Below are positions 30,701-41,986 of a stretch of 64,000 nucleotides of DNA, piece after piece; within the stretch, counting starts at the first letter, position 1, and the number at the start of each line of letters is the position of its first letter. The notes beneath the pieces are model-generated. The model worked only from the letters and a program-made list of their open reading frames with translations. It did not search any database and was not told the origin of the DNA. The translations under genes were made by a program, and so were the position numbers. Source of the stretch: Hyaloperonospora brassicae (Eukaryota > Oomycota > Peronosporomycetes > Peronosporales > Peronosporaceae); the NCBI GenBank assembly GCA_947650285.1, contig CANTFL010001468.1:62001-126000 (forward strand). The letters run 5' to 3'.

Positions 30701-33455
30701 AGTCACATTGCATGAGTTACGCCTACTTTTTCAAGTCTTACGTCATACTAGCATTTACACTAACCCATATGTGCAATGCATAAGATGCACCAACCCATGC
30801 GCCTAAATATCACACTTCTCATTCGTTCGCATATCTCTTTTTAATACCGTTTGCGTGTAGTTCGGAGGAAACTGCTCACATTGTGTCATTTTTGATAGCA
30901 TGTGCTGTGTCATTTCTTGAGGAGGGCATCCGTTAAACCAAGTGACTCTTCAGCCAAAGGTATTTTTTGATTAAGTGCTTTTGTAGCTGTAGCGGAGCTA
31001 TACATCTAGTTAAGCCAGAGGAAGACGTTAACGCTCAACGAGCAGCATAATTTAAAGAGCTCGACTCAGAGATCCAACAAGCTCAAAGATCATACGGCCC
31101 TTGTTTCAGGAAACCAAACGATTCAGAGAATCACAGCACACATTGCTCAAGAGTAGCTGCCTTGACACGGCGTTTGCTAGATTATTTACCATCGCAGGAC
31201 GCTTTAGGAAGGCATGTGTCTTATAAGGATCAAAAGGGGAACTGAACTTTATTTGTTTGTATCTCAAAGAACGCCTCAGACTAACATACTTAATATAGAT
31301 ACTAATTTTCCAGTAAATACATCTTACAAGATCTCGTGTTTTTGGTGGCTCACACACGCCAGCCCGCAACAACTGATATGGTGTTCGAATATCATATTTC
31401 ATTTGACTTTGTCCCTGGTGTAAACCGCACATGTTGTGTAACCCCGTTACAGTAGCTGTACTACAAACCGCCCTCGTATTCCCGTCGATGTAGATTAGTT
31501 TTCTCGACTGGATATGCTTTTTTGCTGCACGAAGAGCGTCAGACACGTATGAAGCGAGTGTTTACATTAGGAATTTACGCTGGCTTATAAACATCGGTTT
31601 GGGAAGAACGCTATAGTCCAAAGGCGGGATAATTTGTCGAAACCTGCCTCCTGATACGATGTTCTTCCGCATACCTTTCACCTTTTTCCTCCTCCTGATA
31701 TGATGTTCTTCTTTATTCAGTCAACCTGTTTACTGTTCCTTATATTAACGCATATATACGTTGGAGTAAACATTATCAGAGCGGGTCGATTCGTCATTTC
31801 GTGGTCACTCGATCGCTGTCTCTTCGAGCTCTTCGATATTCCACGATGAATCTGCCTGATAACAGCCTCTCATCCGACCATTTCCTAGCATCGGTAGTAG
31901 CAACGTCGGAGTAGCATTCGAACAAGTTTCTCATCGAGCAAACGAGGATTTCGACGTTTTCGGCACTTGCGTTGGCAGCGTCTGTGTCAAATTTCAGGAG
32001 GGGGATAAGCGGTATGTCATTTAAAGTACCAACGATGCAACCCATCTGTAGTTTCTACGATCAAAATATGCGGAAACTGTACTTGCGTATGTTCTTTAGC
32101 TCGCGCAAGGAGTCTGATCGCGTGTTGTCTCCACCTATGTTTCTTTTTCTCCTCTCTCAGTATTTCCTCTTGCAATGTGCAGCTCTACCTTTTGTCTCAC
32201 GATGGATTCTTCTCTTTCGCGTATTATTTATCAACGATAAGACTGGCATATTAATATCTTGTCTCGTTGACTACGATTTTATCAAAAGTCTAAGTAGCAA
32301 GACAGTTGCGGCTTTTGTGATTGTATGCACGAGAAGGAAAGACCATCGTCTTCTGTTATTACGATTAGCCACTCCCCTTTGGATGACCATTGCTGTAATA
32401 TAATTGATGGTATGCCCTTCCGATTTGCTCTCGAGCATTCATTGTACGTACAAAACAATGCTTGAGTGAAGTACAATATGCCCTAAAGCTTTACATGTCT
32501 TGAAGGTCCAATGACGGTTTACCACCTTTGCCCAACAAGCAAGAAGGTGCATAAAATATTGTGCATGAGATTGATGCGTGCGAAGCTACACATTATGTAG
32601 TTGTCAAAGCCCAGTGGGAGAATATGATCGTGAGCGCTTTTATTTGTGGCCGATTTCGACACCAGTTGTGTGCTTGAAGGCTCAAGTCTTACCGTACGGT
32701 ATGCAATTGCTATGCCAATGGACTCGTCCTTGCCGGAGAAGTGAGTTGTACGGTCTATGTGAGTTCTTTCCTGCAAATCATCCAACCAAAATGGTACAAA
32801 TCCGATGTTTGAGTCTGCGGAGCATGCTGTCGCCGCTATTTTGTCGCAAGCGTCTTCACAAACGGATAAGTGTGACGATACAGGTGTAGGCAAAGTGCGT
32901 TGACGCAGTAGGAGGTTGATAAGATTCTGTATTCAATCGTTGTCTTCTCTTCTACCTGCTGAGTTCTCAAAGTCATTTACACCCCCATCTTGACAAGCAG
33001 CTGCTTTGCTTCCAATCTAAATAGATGACGCTAATCGACTCCGACCTATTGAATAGCTAATGCCGCGCTTTCCTACAACAGGTCGTTGGAATTACATACC
33101 TGTAAAACACTCCAAGATGGCCGCAGAGGTCTCGCCGCATCAGGTGGGTGGGGCTTGACCGCGGCTTACTTCCTAGTCGCAGTTGTGATAGTTCCCTGTC
33201 GGTCCAGAGTTTCGAAGCTTCGTTTGCTATGCAATCAGATGAGCCAGATCGAAATCATTGTTAGTATAGCCTGCAGCTTCAATCTCCATGGTTCAAGTCC
33301 GAGTTGTTCAGCTATGAGCTCTGCCCGTTAACAATTTCTTGTTTTACCGTAGGTAGGGCGCAGTATGCAGGAGAAAGCAAAAAGGTGGCGACAGGTCGAT
33401 CCAAACGTTGTCATCCGTATGATAGTATACGCAATGTCGTGCATAGTACAATTGG
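27744..33455. other. AT-rich gene-poor desert
   Basis: I see no convincing gene here. Base composition turns AT-rich right after the LTR. The longest frames (146 codons at 31106-31546 minus, 143 at 31972-32403 plus, 124 at 32519-32893 minus) show no recognisable domain and overlap competing frames. A tRNA-derived SINE-like relic is described separately. Confidence 0.6.
30505..30700 (-). repeat. Possible tRNA-derived SINE relic
   Basis: The minus strand has an A-box-like TGGCAGAGACGACC (30673-30686) and a B-box-like GGTTTGATACC (30652-30662), 9 of 11 to the consensus. Their spacing is short for a functional tRNA and no acceptor stem can be drawn. A unique body of about 150 bp follows. No target duplication was found, so this is tentative. 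Confidence 0.3.
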
Positions 33456-33653
33456 ATGGATAGACCTCCAGGCAACGTGGTGCATGGCGACAATTTGCGG
33501 TCCTTGCTTTCCAAAGTCGAAGCATGTTTTCCATTCAAAGCTCCATTTAGTACTCTCATCGACCTTTGCATCCTGCTCCCTTCAGCGCCTATGGCAATCG
33601 TCTCTTCAACCCTTAGCCATCTTGATCTCAACACCATTTCTGCAACCTCAAGG
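33456..33653 (+). CDS. Hypothetical small protein
   Basis: A 66-codon open frame starting with ATG just after an in-frame stop. The C-terminal half (APMAIVSSTLSHLDLNTISA) has the Leu spacing of an F-box-like helix pair, but this is too short to call. It ends at a good splice donor (AG/GTAAAT), so more exons are possible; I could not find an acceptor that keeps the frame. It is convergent with the focadhesin-like gene. Confidence 0.18.
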
Positions 33654-33908
33654 TAAATCGGGGCATGACAGAAAACCTTACTCTCTGCGTAAAGAGCGCC
33701 TGTGGGCCTTGCAGCTAGTCGTACGCTTTGGCAATTTCACCACGCATAGCACAGTAACAATGTGCCGCAAGATGCCGGGAATAAGCGATCTTCTTTGTCA
33801 GGCCCCCAGCGCACAATGGAGCGAGCATGTTGCTTTGCGTCTTCTCAGCGATGATGGCAGTCCGGGGTCTCGGGCCTACGTATTGCTTAGGCATGGGCAC
33901 CTCACTTG

Positions 33909-36900
33909 TCAGCTCGTGCCGTCAACGAGACTCCACATTTCTCTAAGCTCGCCAGGCATCGTGCTTGGCATTTGCCAACTGTCCGCTGTTACGTACATCT
34001 GCCGGCTACAAAGAAGCAATACATTGGTGTATTCCACGACTTTGGTCTCATTCATGTGAGTCAGCTGGCCCAACAGCGCAAGCATTCTCACACAAATTGT
34101 CGAGACTTGTTTCGCGCTACCGGCGCACGCGGTGAGCCCGAAAGGCAGCAATGCTGCGGCATCACTTTTGTGAGCGGTCCGAGGTCGCAACGTTTCGAGT
34201 ACATGTTTCTCGTAGCTCAACGTTGAGTTCCAGGACAAAACACTTGCCAAAAGAGCAAACAGCGCACGGCGTTTGAAGGTGTTTGATTGGATACAAGAGT
34301 CGAGTGTGGACACACATCGACTAAAAGCGTCGATCACGTCAAGAAGCGAAGACACATTACCACCAGGTCCCGTGTGCCGCGCAACGAGATCGCCAATCCT
34401 AGCGGTGAGCGGCAACAAGTACATGTCAACGTCATGCTCATCTGTCCACTCAATAAAGTCGTGACGCAAAAACCATTGAAAGAACAAGGATGTCTCGCGC
34501 TTACTCACGACAAAAACATTGAGCTTTGCAAGCTCAGTGACAAAGATGCCACTCCTCCACCAACTCCAAGCTGAAGAGCCCACCACTTCCGGTTTCAACA
34601 TTGTGTCAATCACGCTTCGCTCGCCGTAGTCAAGATTTGAAAGAACACGGGCTGCAAAGTGCTCCACCTGACAGGAGGCATGCACGTCAAAAGGAAACTC
34701 CGCCACTACTTTTTCAAGAACAAATTTGTTCACCACTTCCAGGAAGTCGCCTGGAGTGCGGTCAGCTGTAGGTTGTAGGACATCGCGTAGCATGAATGTC
34801 CAGCTGTCAAAGAGAAGAGCGCTGCGGCTACTTGAGACATCACGACGCCAAATTTCCTTGAGAGCGTCGAAAGTTGTAATCAGTAAGGCCTTCAGTACAT
34901 CAGTCGGAATACGGGCAGCTGCTGCTGAGAGCCAAGCCATCAGTTCAGCCTGAACGGCCATGTCGGCATTTCCAAACCAGTCGCCGGATAGCAACTCGCC
35001 AGCCACGAGTTTGTCACAGCTACCTTGCGTAGCGGCGAATCGAACGCATGCCACACTCGTATCGGCACAGCATAGCCGCAGCATGATCCGGTGCAAAAAC
35101 AGAGCGTAGTCCATCAGCGGAAGTACAGCTCCTGCTGATGTCAGACAACCTACCAATGACACCGCTAAGCGAGCTCGTGAGCTTGGCTCGGTTGTTGGAC
35201 CGTTATGGTGGGGGAAGTCTTCTCCCAAATGATTCACTTGCTGCAGCCACTCAAGTGTTTTTACCAGCAAGAGGTTTCGCGGAAGAGTGCGAATCTCTAC
35301 ATCAAACGACTTCTTTTTCTGGGAAACATAAAAACCATCAGCAGCGCGAGCAATAGCACCAAGCACTACTTTGGCATAAGTGCAGTCGCCTCCGCTCTTC
35401 GCAGAGTCTCGAACATGCTGCACAAACGTTCCGATTGACTCAAAATCGAGTGCCAGCTCTACATTCGTATCAACGCTCGAAGTTGATGCAATCGATGATT
35501 CGGAAATACCGAAAGCGAGGTGGAAGAAGTTAGCGATACCGGATAGCATCAATGAGTGCCCTACATGACCTGGCTTGCCTCCACCCGCAAGAGCGTGCTT
35601 GACATACTTGACTGCTAACTTTGTTTGGTGCTGAATAGTGTCAGGAAAGCCTCCATAATGACGCAATTGACACAATACGTTTGCCACTACCATGATCAAA
35701 AAGCCGCAGTCGAGGTTGTCAACACTAGCTTCCGCAGCTCGGCGGTTGCAAGTGACCACGAACTTTTCCAAGCTCAACGAGGATACCACGTTATAACGCA
35801 CGCTCTGCAGCAGTACGGGTCCCAATGCAACGGCCGCAAGATTTACCGGCTCGTTTTCTTCCCACACTGCTAAAAGCACTCTTCGCACATTCGCCAGCCA
35901 GTCTAGACGTTTCATTTTCGCAAAGCCAATTGACAGTCGCGCTAAACCCATTGACGATGCCCATCGCAATAAAATACCACCGGATGACGCAGCGTGATTG
36001 ACGTCCGACATGATTATGCCCAGAGGAAGGGGTGCTCTTGTTGTTTCGGAGAGTGGAAATACCGCGTCTCCGTGGCAGGTCGAAGACCTGTTCGGCTGCT
36101 TTGCATGGTCGATACGAAGAAACGACTCGAGAATAAGTTCAGCAATCGGCTTGACCTGTTGGTGTCTCCACTGTGTCACCTCGAACGCCTCGATTTCGTT
36201 GCCGTCCGTATATAGACTAGCTATTCGGCTCAGGCCGAGTAAAGCCCAGCAACTTGACAAGTCATCCGAATCGTTTTGGTAAATTTCGGTAAACATTTTT
36301 TCGATCTCATCCAATTGGATGCAATAGTTGCTGCAGCCATCCACTGTGTCGATCCTTCGATGGCCAAGTGAGAGCTGCAGAGCAACTAAAGCACCGATAC
36401 ACGAAAAGCTGGTGTCTTTGTCGACGGTCAAGAATACGCGAGTCTGTTCGATCGACAATGCAAGCCGACGCGACAACTCCTTGACTGTTTCTTCGTGCAT
36501 CAGGCGCAAATGAGAATTCTGCCAATGCCTCGTTTCACACAGTTCTCCCGCCAGCGCACCAGCCGCAACGGCTCCTCCCTCCTTGTTCGATGCGTCATTC
36601 AAAAGCGAGTCAAACAAGCTGGCAATACCTTCCGAGAACACACGGAACGCAACATCGGCATCATCTACGCTAGTAGGAGTCTTGAGCTTCGCCAGTTCGT
36701 CAAGAGAATATATGAACGTCGCCATAAATCCTCGCCATCCTTCCATCAAAGATTGAATAAGCAAGAATTCCTTGTACTTACCAGTACAGTCTGGAGACAT
36801 GCTTGATGAGGCCCAAGGCAGCTCCATACTCTGGACTACAGTCCTGACCGTTTGTTTTAACTCGCTTACATTTTGCGTGGCAAGGCGTACAAGTTTGTCT

Positions 36901-39505
36901 TTGCGATGAACATTTTTCGTGTCGACCAACGCTTTCGGCTGGAACGCCAACAAATACCCACTCCAGTCAGTCGTAGTAGAATCCCTTACAAACATGCTCT
37001 CTACCTCCATTCTTGTAGGAAGCAGCGCTTTCAGCTCCTTGGTAGCCGCACCAGAAACAGCCGCAAACGACGTCAATTTCGGCGTTACGTGCTGCTGCCG
37101 CTGGATCCCTTGTACTGCAGACACCGCTCGCTGTCCACGACTAACATTTGCGGTAAGCTTCGTACTTTCGTGCTCAACCACTTTTGCAGCCAGCTTCTCA
37201 ATCTCAACGCGGACGGCTGGATCCTTCTCGTTGCACAGACGCGCCAACAAATCATCCAACCGCTCCTCGACTTCTTCTTTCGTCGTTTCATCTTCGTTGT
37301 GTTCCGCACTATCATCAACCATCACGCAAAGCCCTAATAAGTTTAGAGGAAACTGGCGCAGCGCACCATAGGCACACTTTCGAACGTCCGCGCATTCACT
37401 GGACGTAAACTTCCGAGCCTGGTTAAGTAGCTTCAAAGCGTCTTTTTCACTTGCAGCACTATCAACACCACCAATTGCGTAAAAACAGCACAAGCGCTCT
37501 TGGAATAGCGGTTCCTCTGCACACGTTATCTTGTTCTCGCGTATCTTCTGCGCAATGATCTTAAACGCAATGTAGAAGTCCAAACAGTCTTCGCTGCACA
37601 ATGCAGTAATGGCGTCCATGGCCATTGCAACAACAGACTTCAGCTCATCTTCAAGGAATGCCTGAATGGACGAGATGAACTGCACGCCCAGCTCTGGGTC
37701 CTTCTCGCACAGCGCTTTTATAGTTGCCATCCTTACAATATGATGATCGACATCTTCGACTGGAGAAGTCGGTTCAAGTAACATTGTCTCCAATCGTGGA
37801 AACACACGGGGCTCGTTTCGCCACACTTCAAACATGCACTTGAGTGCGATGGATCTCATTTTTGCCGTGCCATTCATGCTGTCGATAAGACGAAGCACAA
37901 TACGCATAGTGTCGGTCGTTGAAGCTGCAAGCGCTGCCAAACAATACAAGCACGAGATCATCCACTCGGCGAAGCCACGCGTCAACGCCTTGTTCGCTTT
38001 TTTAGACGGTCGCTGAGAAACCAGAAATACCAAACTTGGCACCAGTGATTTTACAGTAACGGCGCCCCAGAACTTTGGACTATTGTGCACTTGACGCTCC
38101 AAACACTTAGCAGCGCTGTCTCGAAAAGCAGACCGTTCATCAGACAGCAACGCCACCACCAATAGTGCTAGCCATTTGTCCGCAGTGCTGCGGGAAGATA
38201 CAGCGCCCTTCGACATAAACAAGGAGCTCAACCAACGTTGGCACGAATCTTCGTCGCAAATCAATCGGATGGCCGAACGAGCATGGGTTGCTGTCTCCGT
38301 AAGGTGGACACCGCTCTCAAGGTCGTCTTTACCAATATACTCGCTCATTGACTTGACGTCCACCATGATTTGAAGCAGCTCGGACACAACACTGCCATGG
38401 ACCGAAATCATCGATGACAAGGGCAGCACGAGAATTTCAACGTATACGCTGCGGCTGCCAGCAATGACCTCACGTCCATATGTGAGTGTTTGCCGTAGCA
38501 CGCGCAGCACCAATTGCTGCTCTAGCAACGTTTCGCAGCACTCCACAAGGAAATGCGCAGCCGACGTCAGAAAAACAGAGCACCAGAAAGCCTCAGGCAC
38601 AGCTCTAGACAGCTGCTCCAGTGACTGCAATAGAGTCACGGCACCCACGTTTCTCCTGATCAAGAGCTGCGTCGACTGTAGCACAAAGTGTGCCGTTCTG
38701 ATCGCTAGTGTCACAAGCTTCGTACCGTGAGCTGCTAGCGAACTCAGCAGATCAATTAGCAGCTTTACATGAATCCCGTAGGTCGGTTGTGACAGCTGCG
38801 TGTATGGGACGAGCTCCAGTGCCTGCACGAGAGTGTAAACCACAGATGTCTGCACAAGCTCATGGTCGTCGTCTTCATCGTGTTCATTGACGTGCCAAGC
38901 GACGCGAGCCATAGCGTGCAGCACTGCAGCTTTGTGTCCCTCTGACCTCTGCGAAGTACCAATCAGGACACTCTTGAGGACAGACGAGAGTATTTCTAGT
39001 GTCTGCTTGGCTTTTCGACCGTCCAACTTGGCGGTACAAAAAGGTCCATCGCTAGTTGTTAGAGCTGCCAAGTATCCGGGCAGCACGGTGTTATTTGCGT
39101 TGTAGACCTTAAGTAGCACACTGCGCTGGGTGGATAGTGGTACTGCGTCGAGCAGGTAGACACTCTCCTGAAGTAACATCATCCCCAAGTACTCCGCCTT
39201 GCTCAATGGCTCTGTACAGATCGAAGCTGCCTGTTGCAGCTTTTCATACAAGTTTCCACTCAATCGGTGCTGCCGAAGACCTAGAGCAGACACGCCGTAC
39301 ACACGCAGTATACGCTCTGAGTCGAGACAGAGTGGATGTCGTAGCACGCAGGAGATTCACACGCACCAGAGACCAGCTTTTGCGATTCCGCGAGGGAAGC
39401 AGTGGAGATGAGGCGATCGACAGCATGGTCCACAGCGCCGGCGAGTTCGAGAGGCGTCGCGGCCTGTCGCAGTGCCTTCAGCAGTGCCGGTAGCGCCGTC
39501 GCCAT
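33909..39505 (-). CDS. FOCAD: Focadhesin-like HEAT-repeat protein (two exons)
   Basis: Joining 39505-39367 to 39316-33909 gives 5547 nt and 1848 residues, close to the roughly 1800 of animal focadhesin. The protein is almost wholly alpha-helical repeats. The region around residues 430-720 has the focadhesin (DUF3730) pattern, with a MRSIALKCMFEVWRNEPRVF repeat, an IKALCEKDPELG repeat and a following VAMAMDAITALC repeat. A highly charged acidic segment (ETTKEEVEERLDD) lies in the middle. Focadhesin is known in animals as a focal-adhesion and SKI-stabilising protein; the role in oomycetes is not established. The first exon ATG is preferred because the second-exon frame has no ATG at its head and a TGA precedes it. 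The gene points away from the adaptin gene. Family call fairly sure, function inferred. Confidence 0.75.
39317..39366 (-). other. Intron 1 of the focadhesin-like gene
   Basis: 50 bp, donor GTGCGT (fits GTRNGT) and acceptor CTCAG. It is phase 1; splicing removes an in-frame TGA and fuses SQKLVS to ERILRVYG. The total coding length becomes divisible by three only with this intron. Confidence 0.85.
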
Positions 39506-40214
39506 AGTAGACGCCTTGTCAGATGGCGTTGTTCACGCCGAATGGAGAGCGTTACAGCGCGATTGAATGTTGTTCCAAGCTCAGCTAGGGCTTGAAGTAA
39601 CGTTAAGGGAGCAACATTTGATCGCTCTATTTACACTCTGCGCGAGTGTGTACGCAGCGTGACCCATAGGTGACACTTTTTGTCGGTCAATGGGCTTGGA
39701 ACAACATTCAATTACGCTATTCACACACTCGTTCAGAGATCACATCGAGTGACTGGATGTTGTTCCGAGCTTATTGACAGAAAAATATCACTTATGTGTT
39801 GATGAAGGGAGCCCTGGAGCATCTTTGGCTTGCCCAAAATAGTGGCTATCCACTTATTTCGAGTACATTTGGGCACCATGTCCCGGACTATCCTCGGCAC
39901 CAATGTCAGAAAAAAGATTCGTTTGATTTTATTTGCACTGAAACAGAAACAATTGTGCCACCTTTAGGTCGTGATAATTTCGACACGAATACGATACTTC
40001 TCCTTTCTACTGCCGCTACCTGAGAAACCCGTGCGACTTACGCTGTGCTACAAAGCAATGCAACAATAGCTACTCAAAGTATCGATGCGCATCGATCGCA
40101 GTAATGACAGTGCCTACTTATGCCCTAAGCACGCCAACTATATCGATGCTCGCGAGACGTACAACCAACTCGCGCGTGTTGCACTGCGCCCTGGTTGGCA
40201 ATAAAGTGTGTTAA
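39506..40214. other. Intergenic region with nested inverted repeats
   Basis: Promoter side of the focadhesin-like gene. Four copies of a motif around ATGTTGTTCCAAGC occur in both orientations (see the next entry). The rest shows no gene; a 75-codon frame at 39796-40023 has no recognisable domain. Confidence 0.6.
39560..39775. repeat. Nested terminal-inverted-repeat-like motifs
   Basis: ATTGAATGTTGTTCCAAGC at 39562-39580 has its exact reverse complement at 39694-39712. A second inverted copy, diverged, lies at 39609-39640, and a second direct copy, GGATGTTGTTCCGAGC, at 39755-39770. The similarity extends into adjoining GAATAGCG and GAGTGTG tracts. This looks like the ends of small non-autonomous DNA transposons inserted into one another. 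Confidence 0.5.
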
Positions 40215-40431
40215 ATGTCGTATGACATCCTTGTTGAAGTCGTGTGCCGCGACTTAATCGAAGAGGCACCTGCGACGTATTGTTCCGAGGCACATAGGAA
40301 GAAATGTTTGGATACCATGGAGAGATCTACGAAGGGCGGTAAAACTTTCCGGGAACCATGGAAAGATCTTAGGAAGCGTGACGACGCTGATATATGTTTG
40401 CTTTTTCCTATTCCCAAGCTACGTTGCAGAT
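40215..40431 (+). other. Protein-like open frame interrupted by retroposon insertion
   Basis: A frame from ATG reads 72 codons of balanced composition (REPWKDLRKRDDADICLLF) up to the retroposon target site. Rejoining the flanks without the insertion would extend it only a few codons, so it may be a relic rather than a gene broken by the insertion. No family recognised. Confidence 0.2.
40416..40431 (+). repeat. Left target-site duplication of the composite retroposon
   Basis: AAGCTACGTTGCAGAT, repeated exactly at 41971-41986 directly after the A-rich tail. A long perfect duplication of this sort is typical of target-primed reverse transcription. Confidence 0.88.
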
Positions 40432-41970
40432 TCCCAAATTTTCACGGTTCAGCTCAAGCCAGGCTTTTTCCCTTCGGGGCAGTCACGTCGGAGGGAATCC
40501 TCCCCTAGGGGAGCCGACGGGGTCGAAGATCTGACGCGGGCGCGCTGCACTCGCAGTCGCGGGTGTGGGCGTAGGGGACCGACGGGTCGCGTAAGCGGCC
40601 AAGCAGGGGTGTTTTATGGACTGGAGGCGTACCCCGCGCCACGTGTCGCCGCTGCGGCGAGCGCACACTCCACGTCCGGGGGCCGCGTAAGCGGCTGAAG
40701 GGGGCCACCATCGCAGATGGGTGAGCTCCTCGGGGAGAGATACGGCGGGTTGGCGTTCTCCACGCCACGCAGTCACTTCGGTGATCGCACTCCACGTCGG
40801 GGGGCCGCGCAAGCGGCTGAAGGGGGCCACCATCGCAGATGGGTGAGCTCCTCGGAGAGAGATACGGCGGGTTGGCGTTCTCCACGCCACGCAGTCACTT
40901 CGGTGATCGCACTCCACGTCGGGGGGCCGCGCAAGCGGCTGAAGGGGGCCACCATCGCAGATGGGTGAGCTCCTCGGAGAGAGATACGGCGGGTTGGCGT
41001 TCTCCACGCCACGCAGTCACTTCGGTGATCGCACTCCACGTCGGGGGGCCGCGCAAGCGGCTGAAGGGGGCCACCATCGCAGATGGGTGAGCTCCTCGGA
41101 GAGAGATACGGCGGGTTGGCGTTCTCCACGCCACGCAGTCACTTCGGTGATCGCACTCCACGTCGGGGGGCCGCGCAAGCGGCTGAAGGGGGCCACCATC
41201 GCAGATGGGTGAGCTCCTCGGAGAGAGATACGGCGGGTTGGCGTTCTCCACGCCACGCAGTCACTTCGGTGATCGCACTCCACGTCGGGGGGCCGCGCAA
41301 GCGGCTGAAGGGGGCCACCATCGCAGATGGGTGAGCTCCTCGGAGAGAGATACGGCGGGTTGGCGTTCTCCACGCCACGCAGTCACTTCGGTGATCGCAC
41401 TCCACGTCGGGGGGCCGCGCAAGCGGCTGAAGGGGGCCACCATCGCAGATGGGTGAGCTCCTCGGAGAGTGATACGGCGGGTTGGCGTTCTCCACGCCAC
41501 GCAGTCACTTCGGTGATCGCACTCCACGTCGGGGGGCCGCGCAAGCGGCTGAAGGGGGCCACCATCGCAGATGGGTGAGCTCCTCGGAGAGAGATACGGC
41601 GGGTTGGCGTTCTCCACGCCACGCAGTCACTTCGGTGATCGCACTCCACGTCGGGGGGCCGCGCAAGCGGCTGAAGGGGGCCACCATCGCAGATGGGTGA
41701 GCTCCTCGGAGAGAGATACGGCGGGTTGGCGTTCTCCACGCCACGCAGTCACTTCGGTGATCGCACTCCACGTCGGGGGGCCGCGCAAGCGGCTGAAGGG
41801 GGCCACCATCGCAGATGGGTGAGCTCCTCGGAGAGTCTCTCTTATAGGGACCAGCCACGATTAGCCTCCGGGTCTCCCGGCGCTCACTTCTGGCTTAGCA
41901 AACTGCAGAGGTTAAGGCGCATAGTTAACACCGTGCAAATAGACCATCTGAACAACAACAAAAAAAAAAA
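40432..41970 (+). mobile_element. Composite poly(A) retroposon with internal VNTR
   Basis: A 1539-bp insertion flanked by a 16-bp target duplication and ending in AACAACAAC plus a run of A. Three parts can be told apart: a GC-rich head of about 190 bp, an array of 122-bp repeats, and a unique 3' part of about 120 bp before the tail. It has no reverse transcriptase, so it must be moved by another element's machinery. The layout (head, VNTR, 3' module, poly(A), long duplications) parallels primate SVA elements, but no sequence relation is implied. The frames of 83-174 codons inside it are by-products of a GC-rich repeat. I do not know the family. Confidence 0.82.
40624..41836 (+). repeat. 122-bp tandem repeat array
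   Basis: The motif ATGGGTGAGCTCCTCGG recurs at 40717, 40839, 40961 and so on to 41815, that is ten times at exactly 122 bp with no indel. Units are nearly identical, with one-base variants such as GGGGAGAGA in the first and GGAGAGTGA in the seventh. The first unit before 40717 is diverged in its left half. Each unit holds GC-rich small inverted repeats (for example CCGCGCAAGCGG). Confidence 0.97.
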
Positions 41971-41986
41971 AAGCTACGTTGCAGAT
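41971..41986 (+). repeat. Right target-site duplication of the composite retroposon
   Basis: Exact copy of the left duplication; its first two A residues could also belong to the tail, so the duplication is 14-16 bp. Confidence 0.88.

Noticed and set aside
31106..31546. 146-codon minus-strand frame in the desert
   Set aside because: No domain, no conserved motif, AT-rich surroundings; cannot be told from a chance frame.
33230..33315. tRNA-like segment with a B-box GGTTCAAGTCC
   Set aside because: The T-stem pairs poorly, no acceptor stem forms and the A-box distance is too short.
33304..34059. 251-codon plus-strand frame
   Set aside because: Its second part runs antisense to the focadhesin-like gene and the first part has no recognisable domain.
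33909..39347. GTG start for the focadhesin-like frame at 39347
   Set aside because: That position is a GTG inside the 50-bp intron; the upstream ATG exon at 39505 restores a full frame with correct splice phases.
40624..41836. Array considered as CRISPR
   Set aside because: The 122-bp units are contiguous and near-identical with no unique spacers, in a eukaryotic context.
40505..41858. Overlapping open frames of 83-174 codons on both strands of the 122-bp array
   Set aside because: They repeat with the DNA unit, exist on both strands at once, and 122 is not divisible by three, so the frame changes from unit to unit. They are a by-product of GC-rich repeat DNA.
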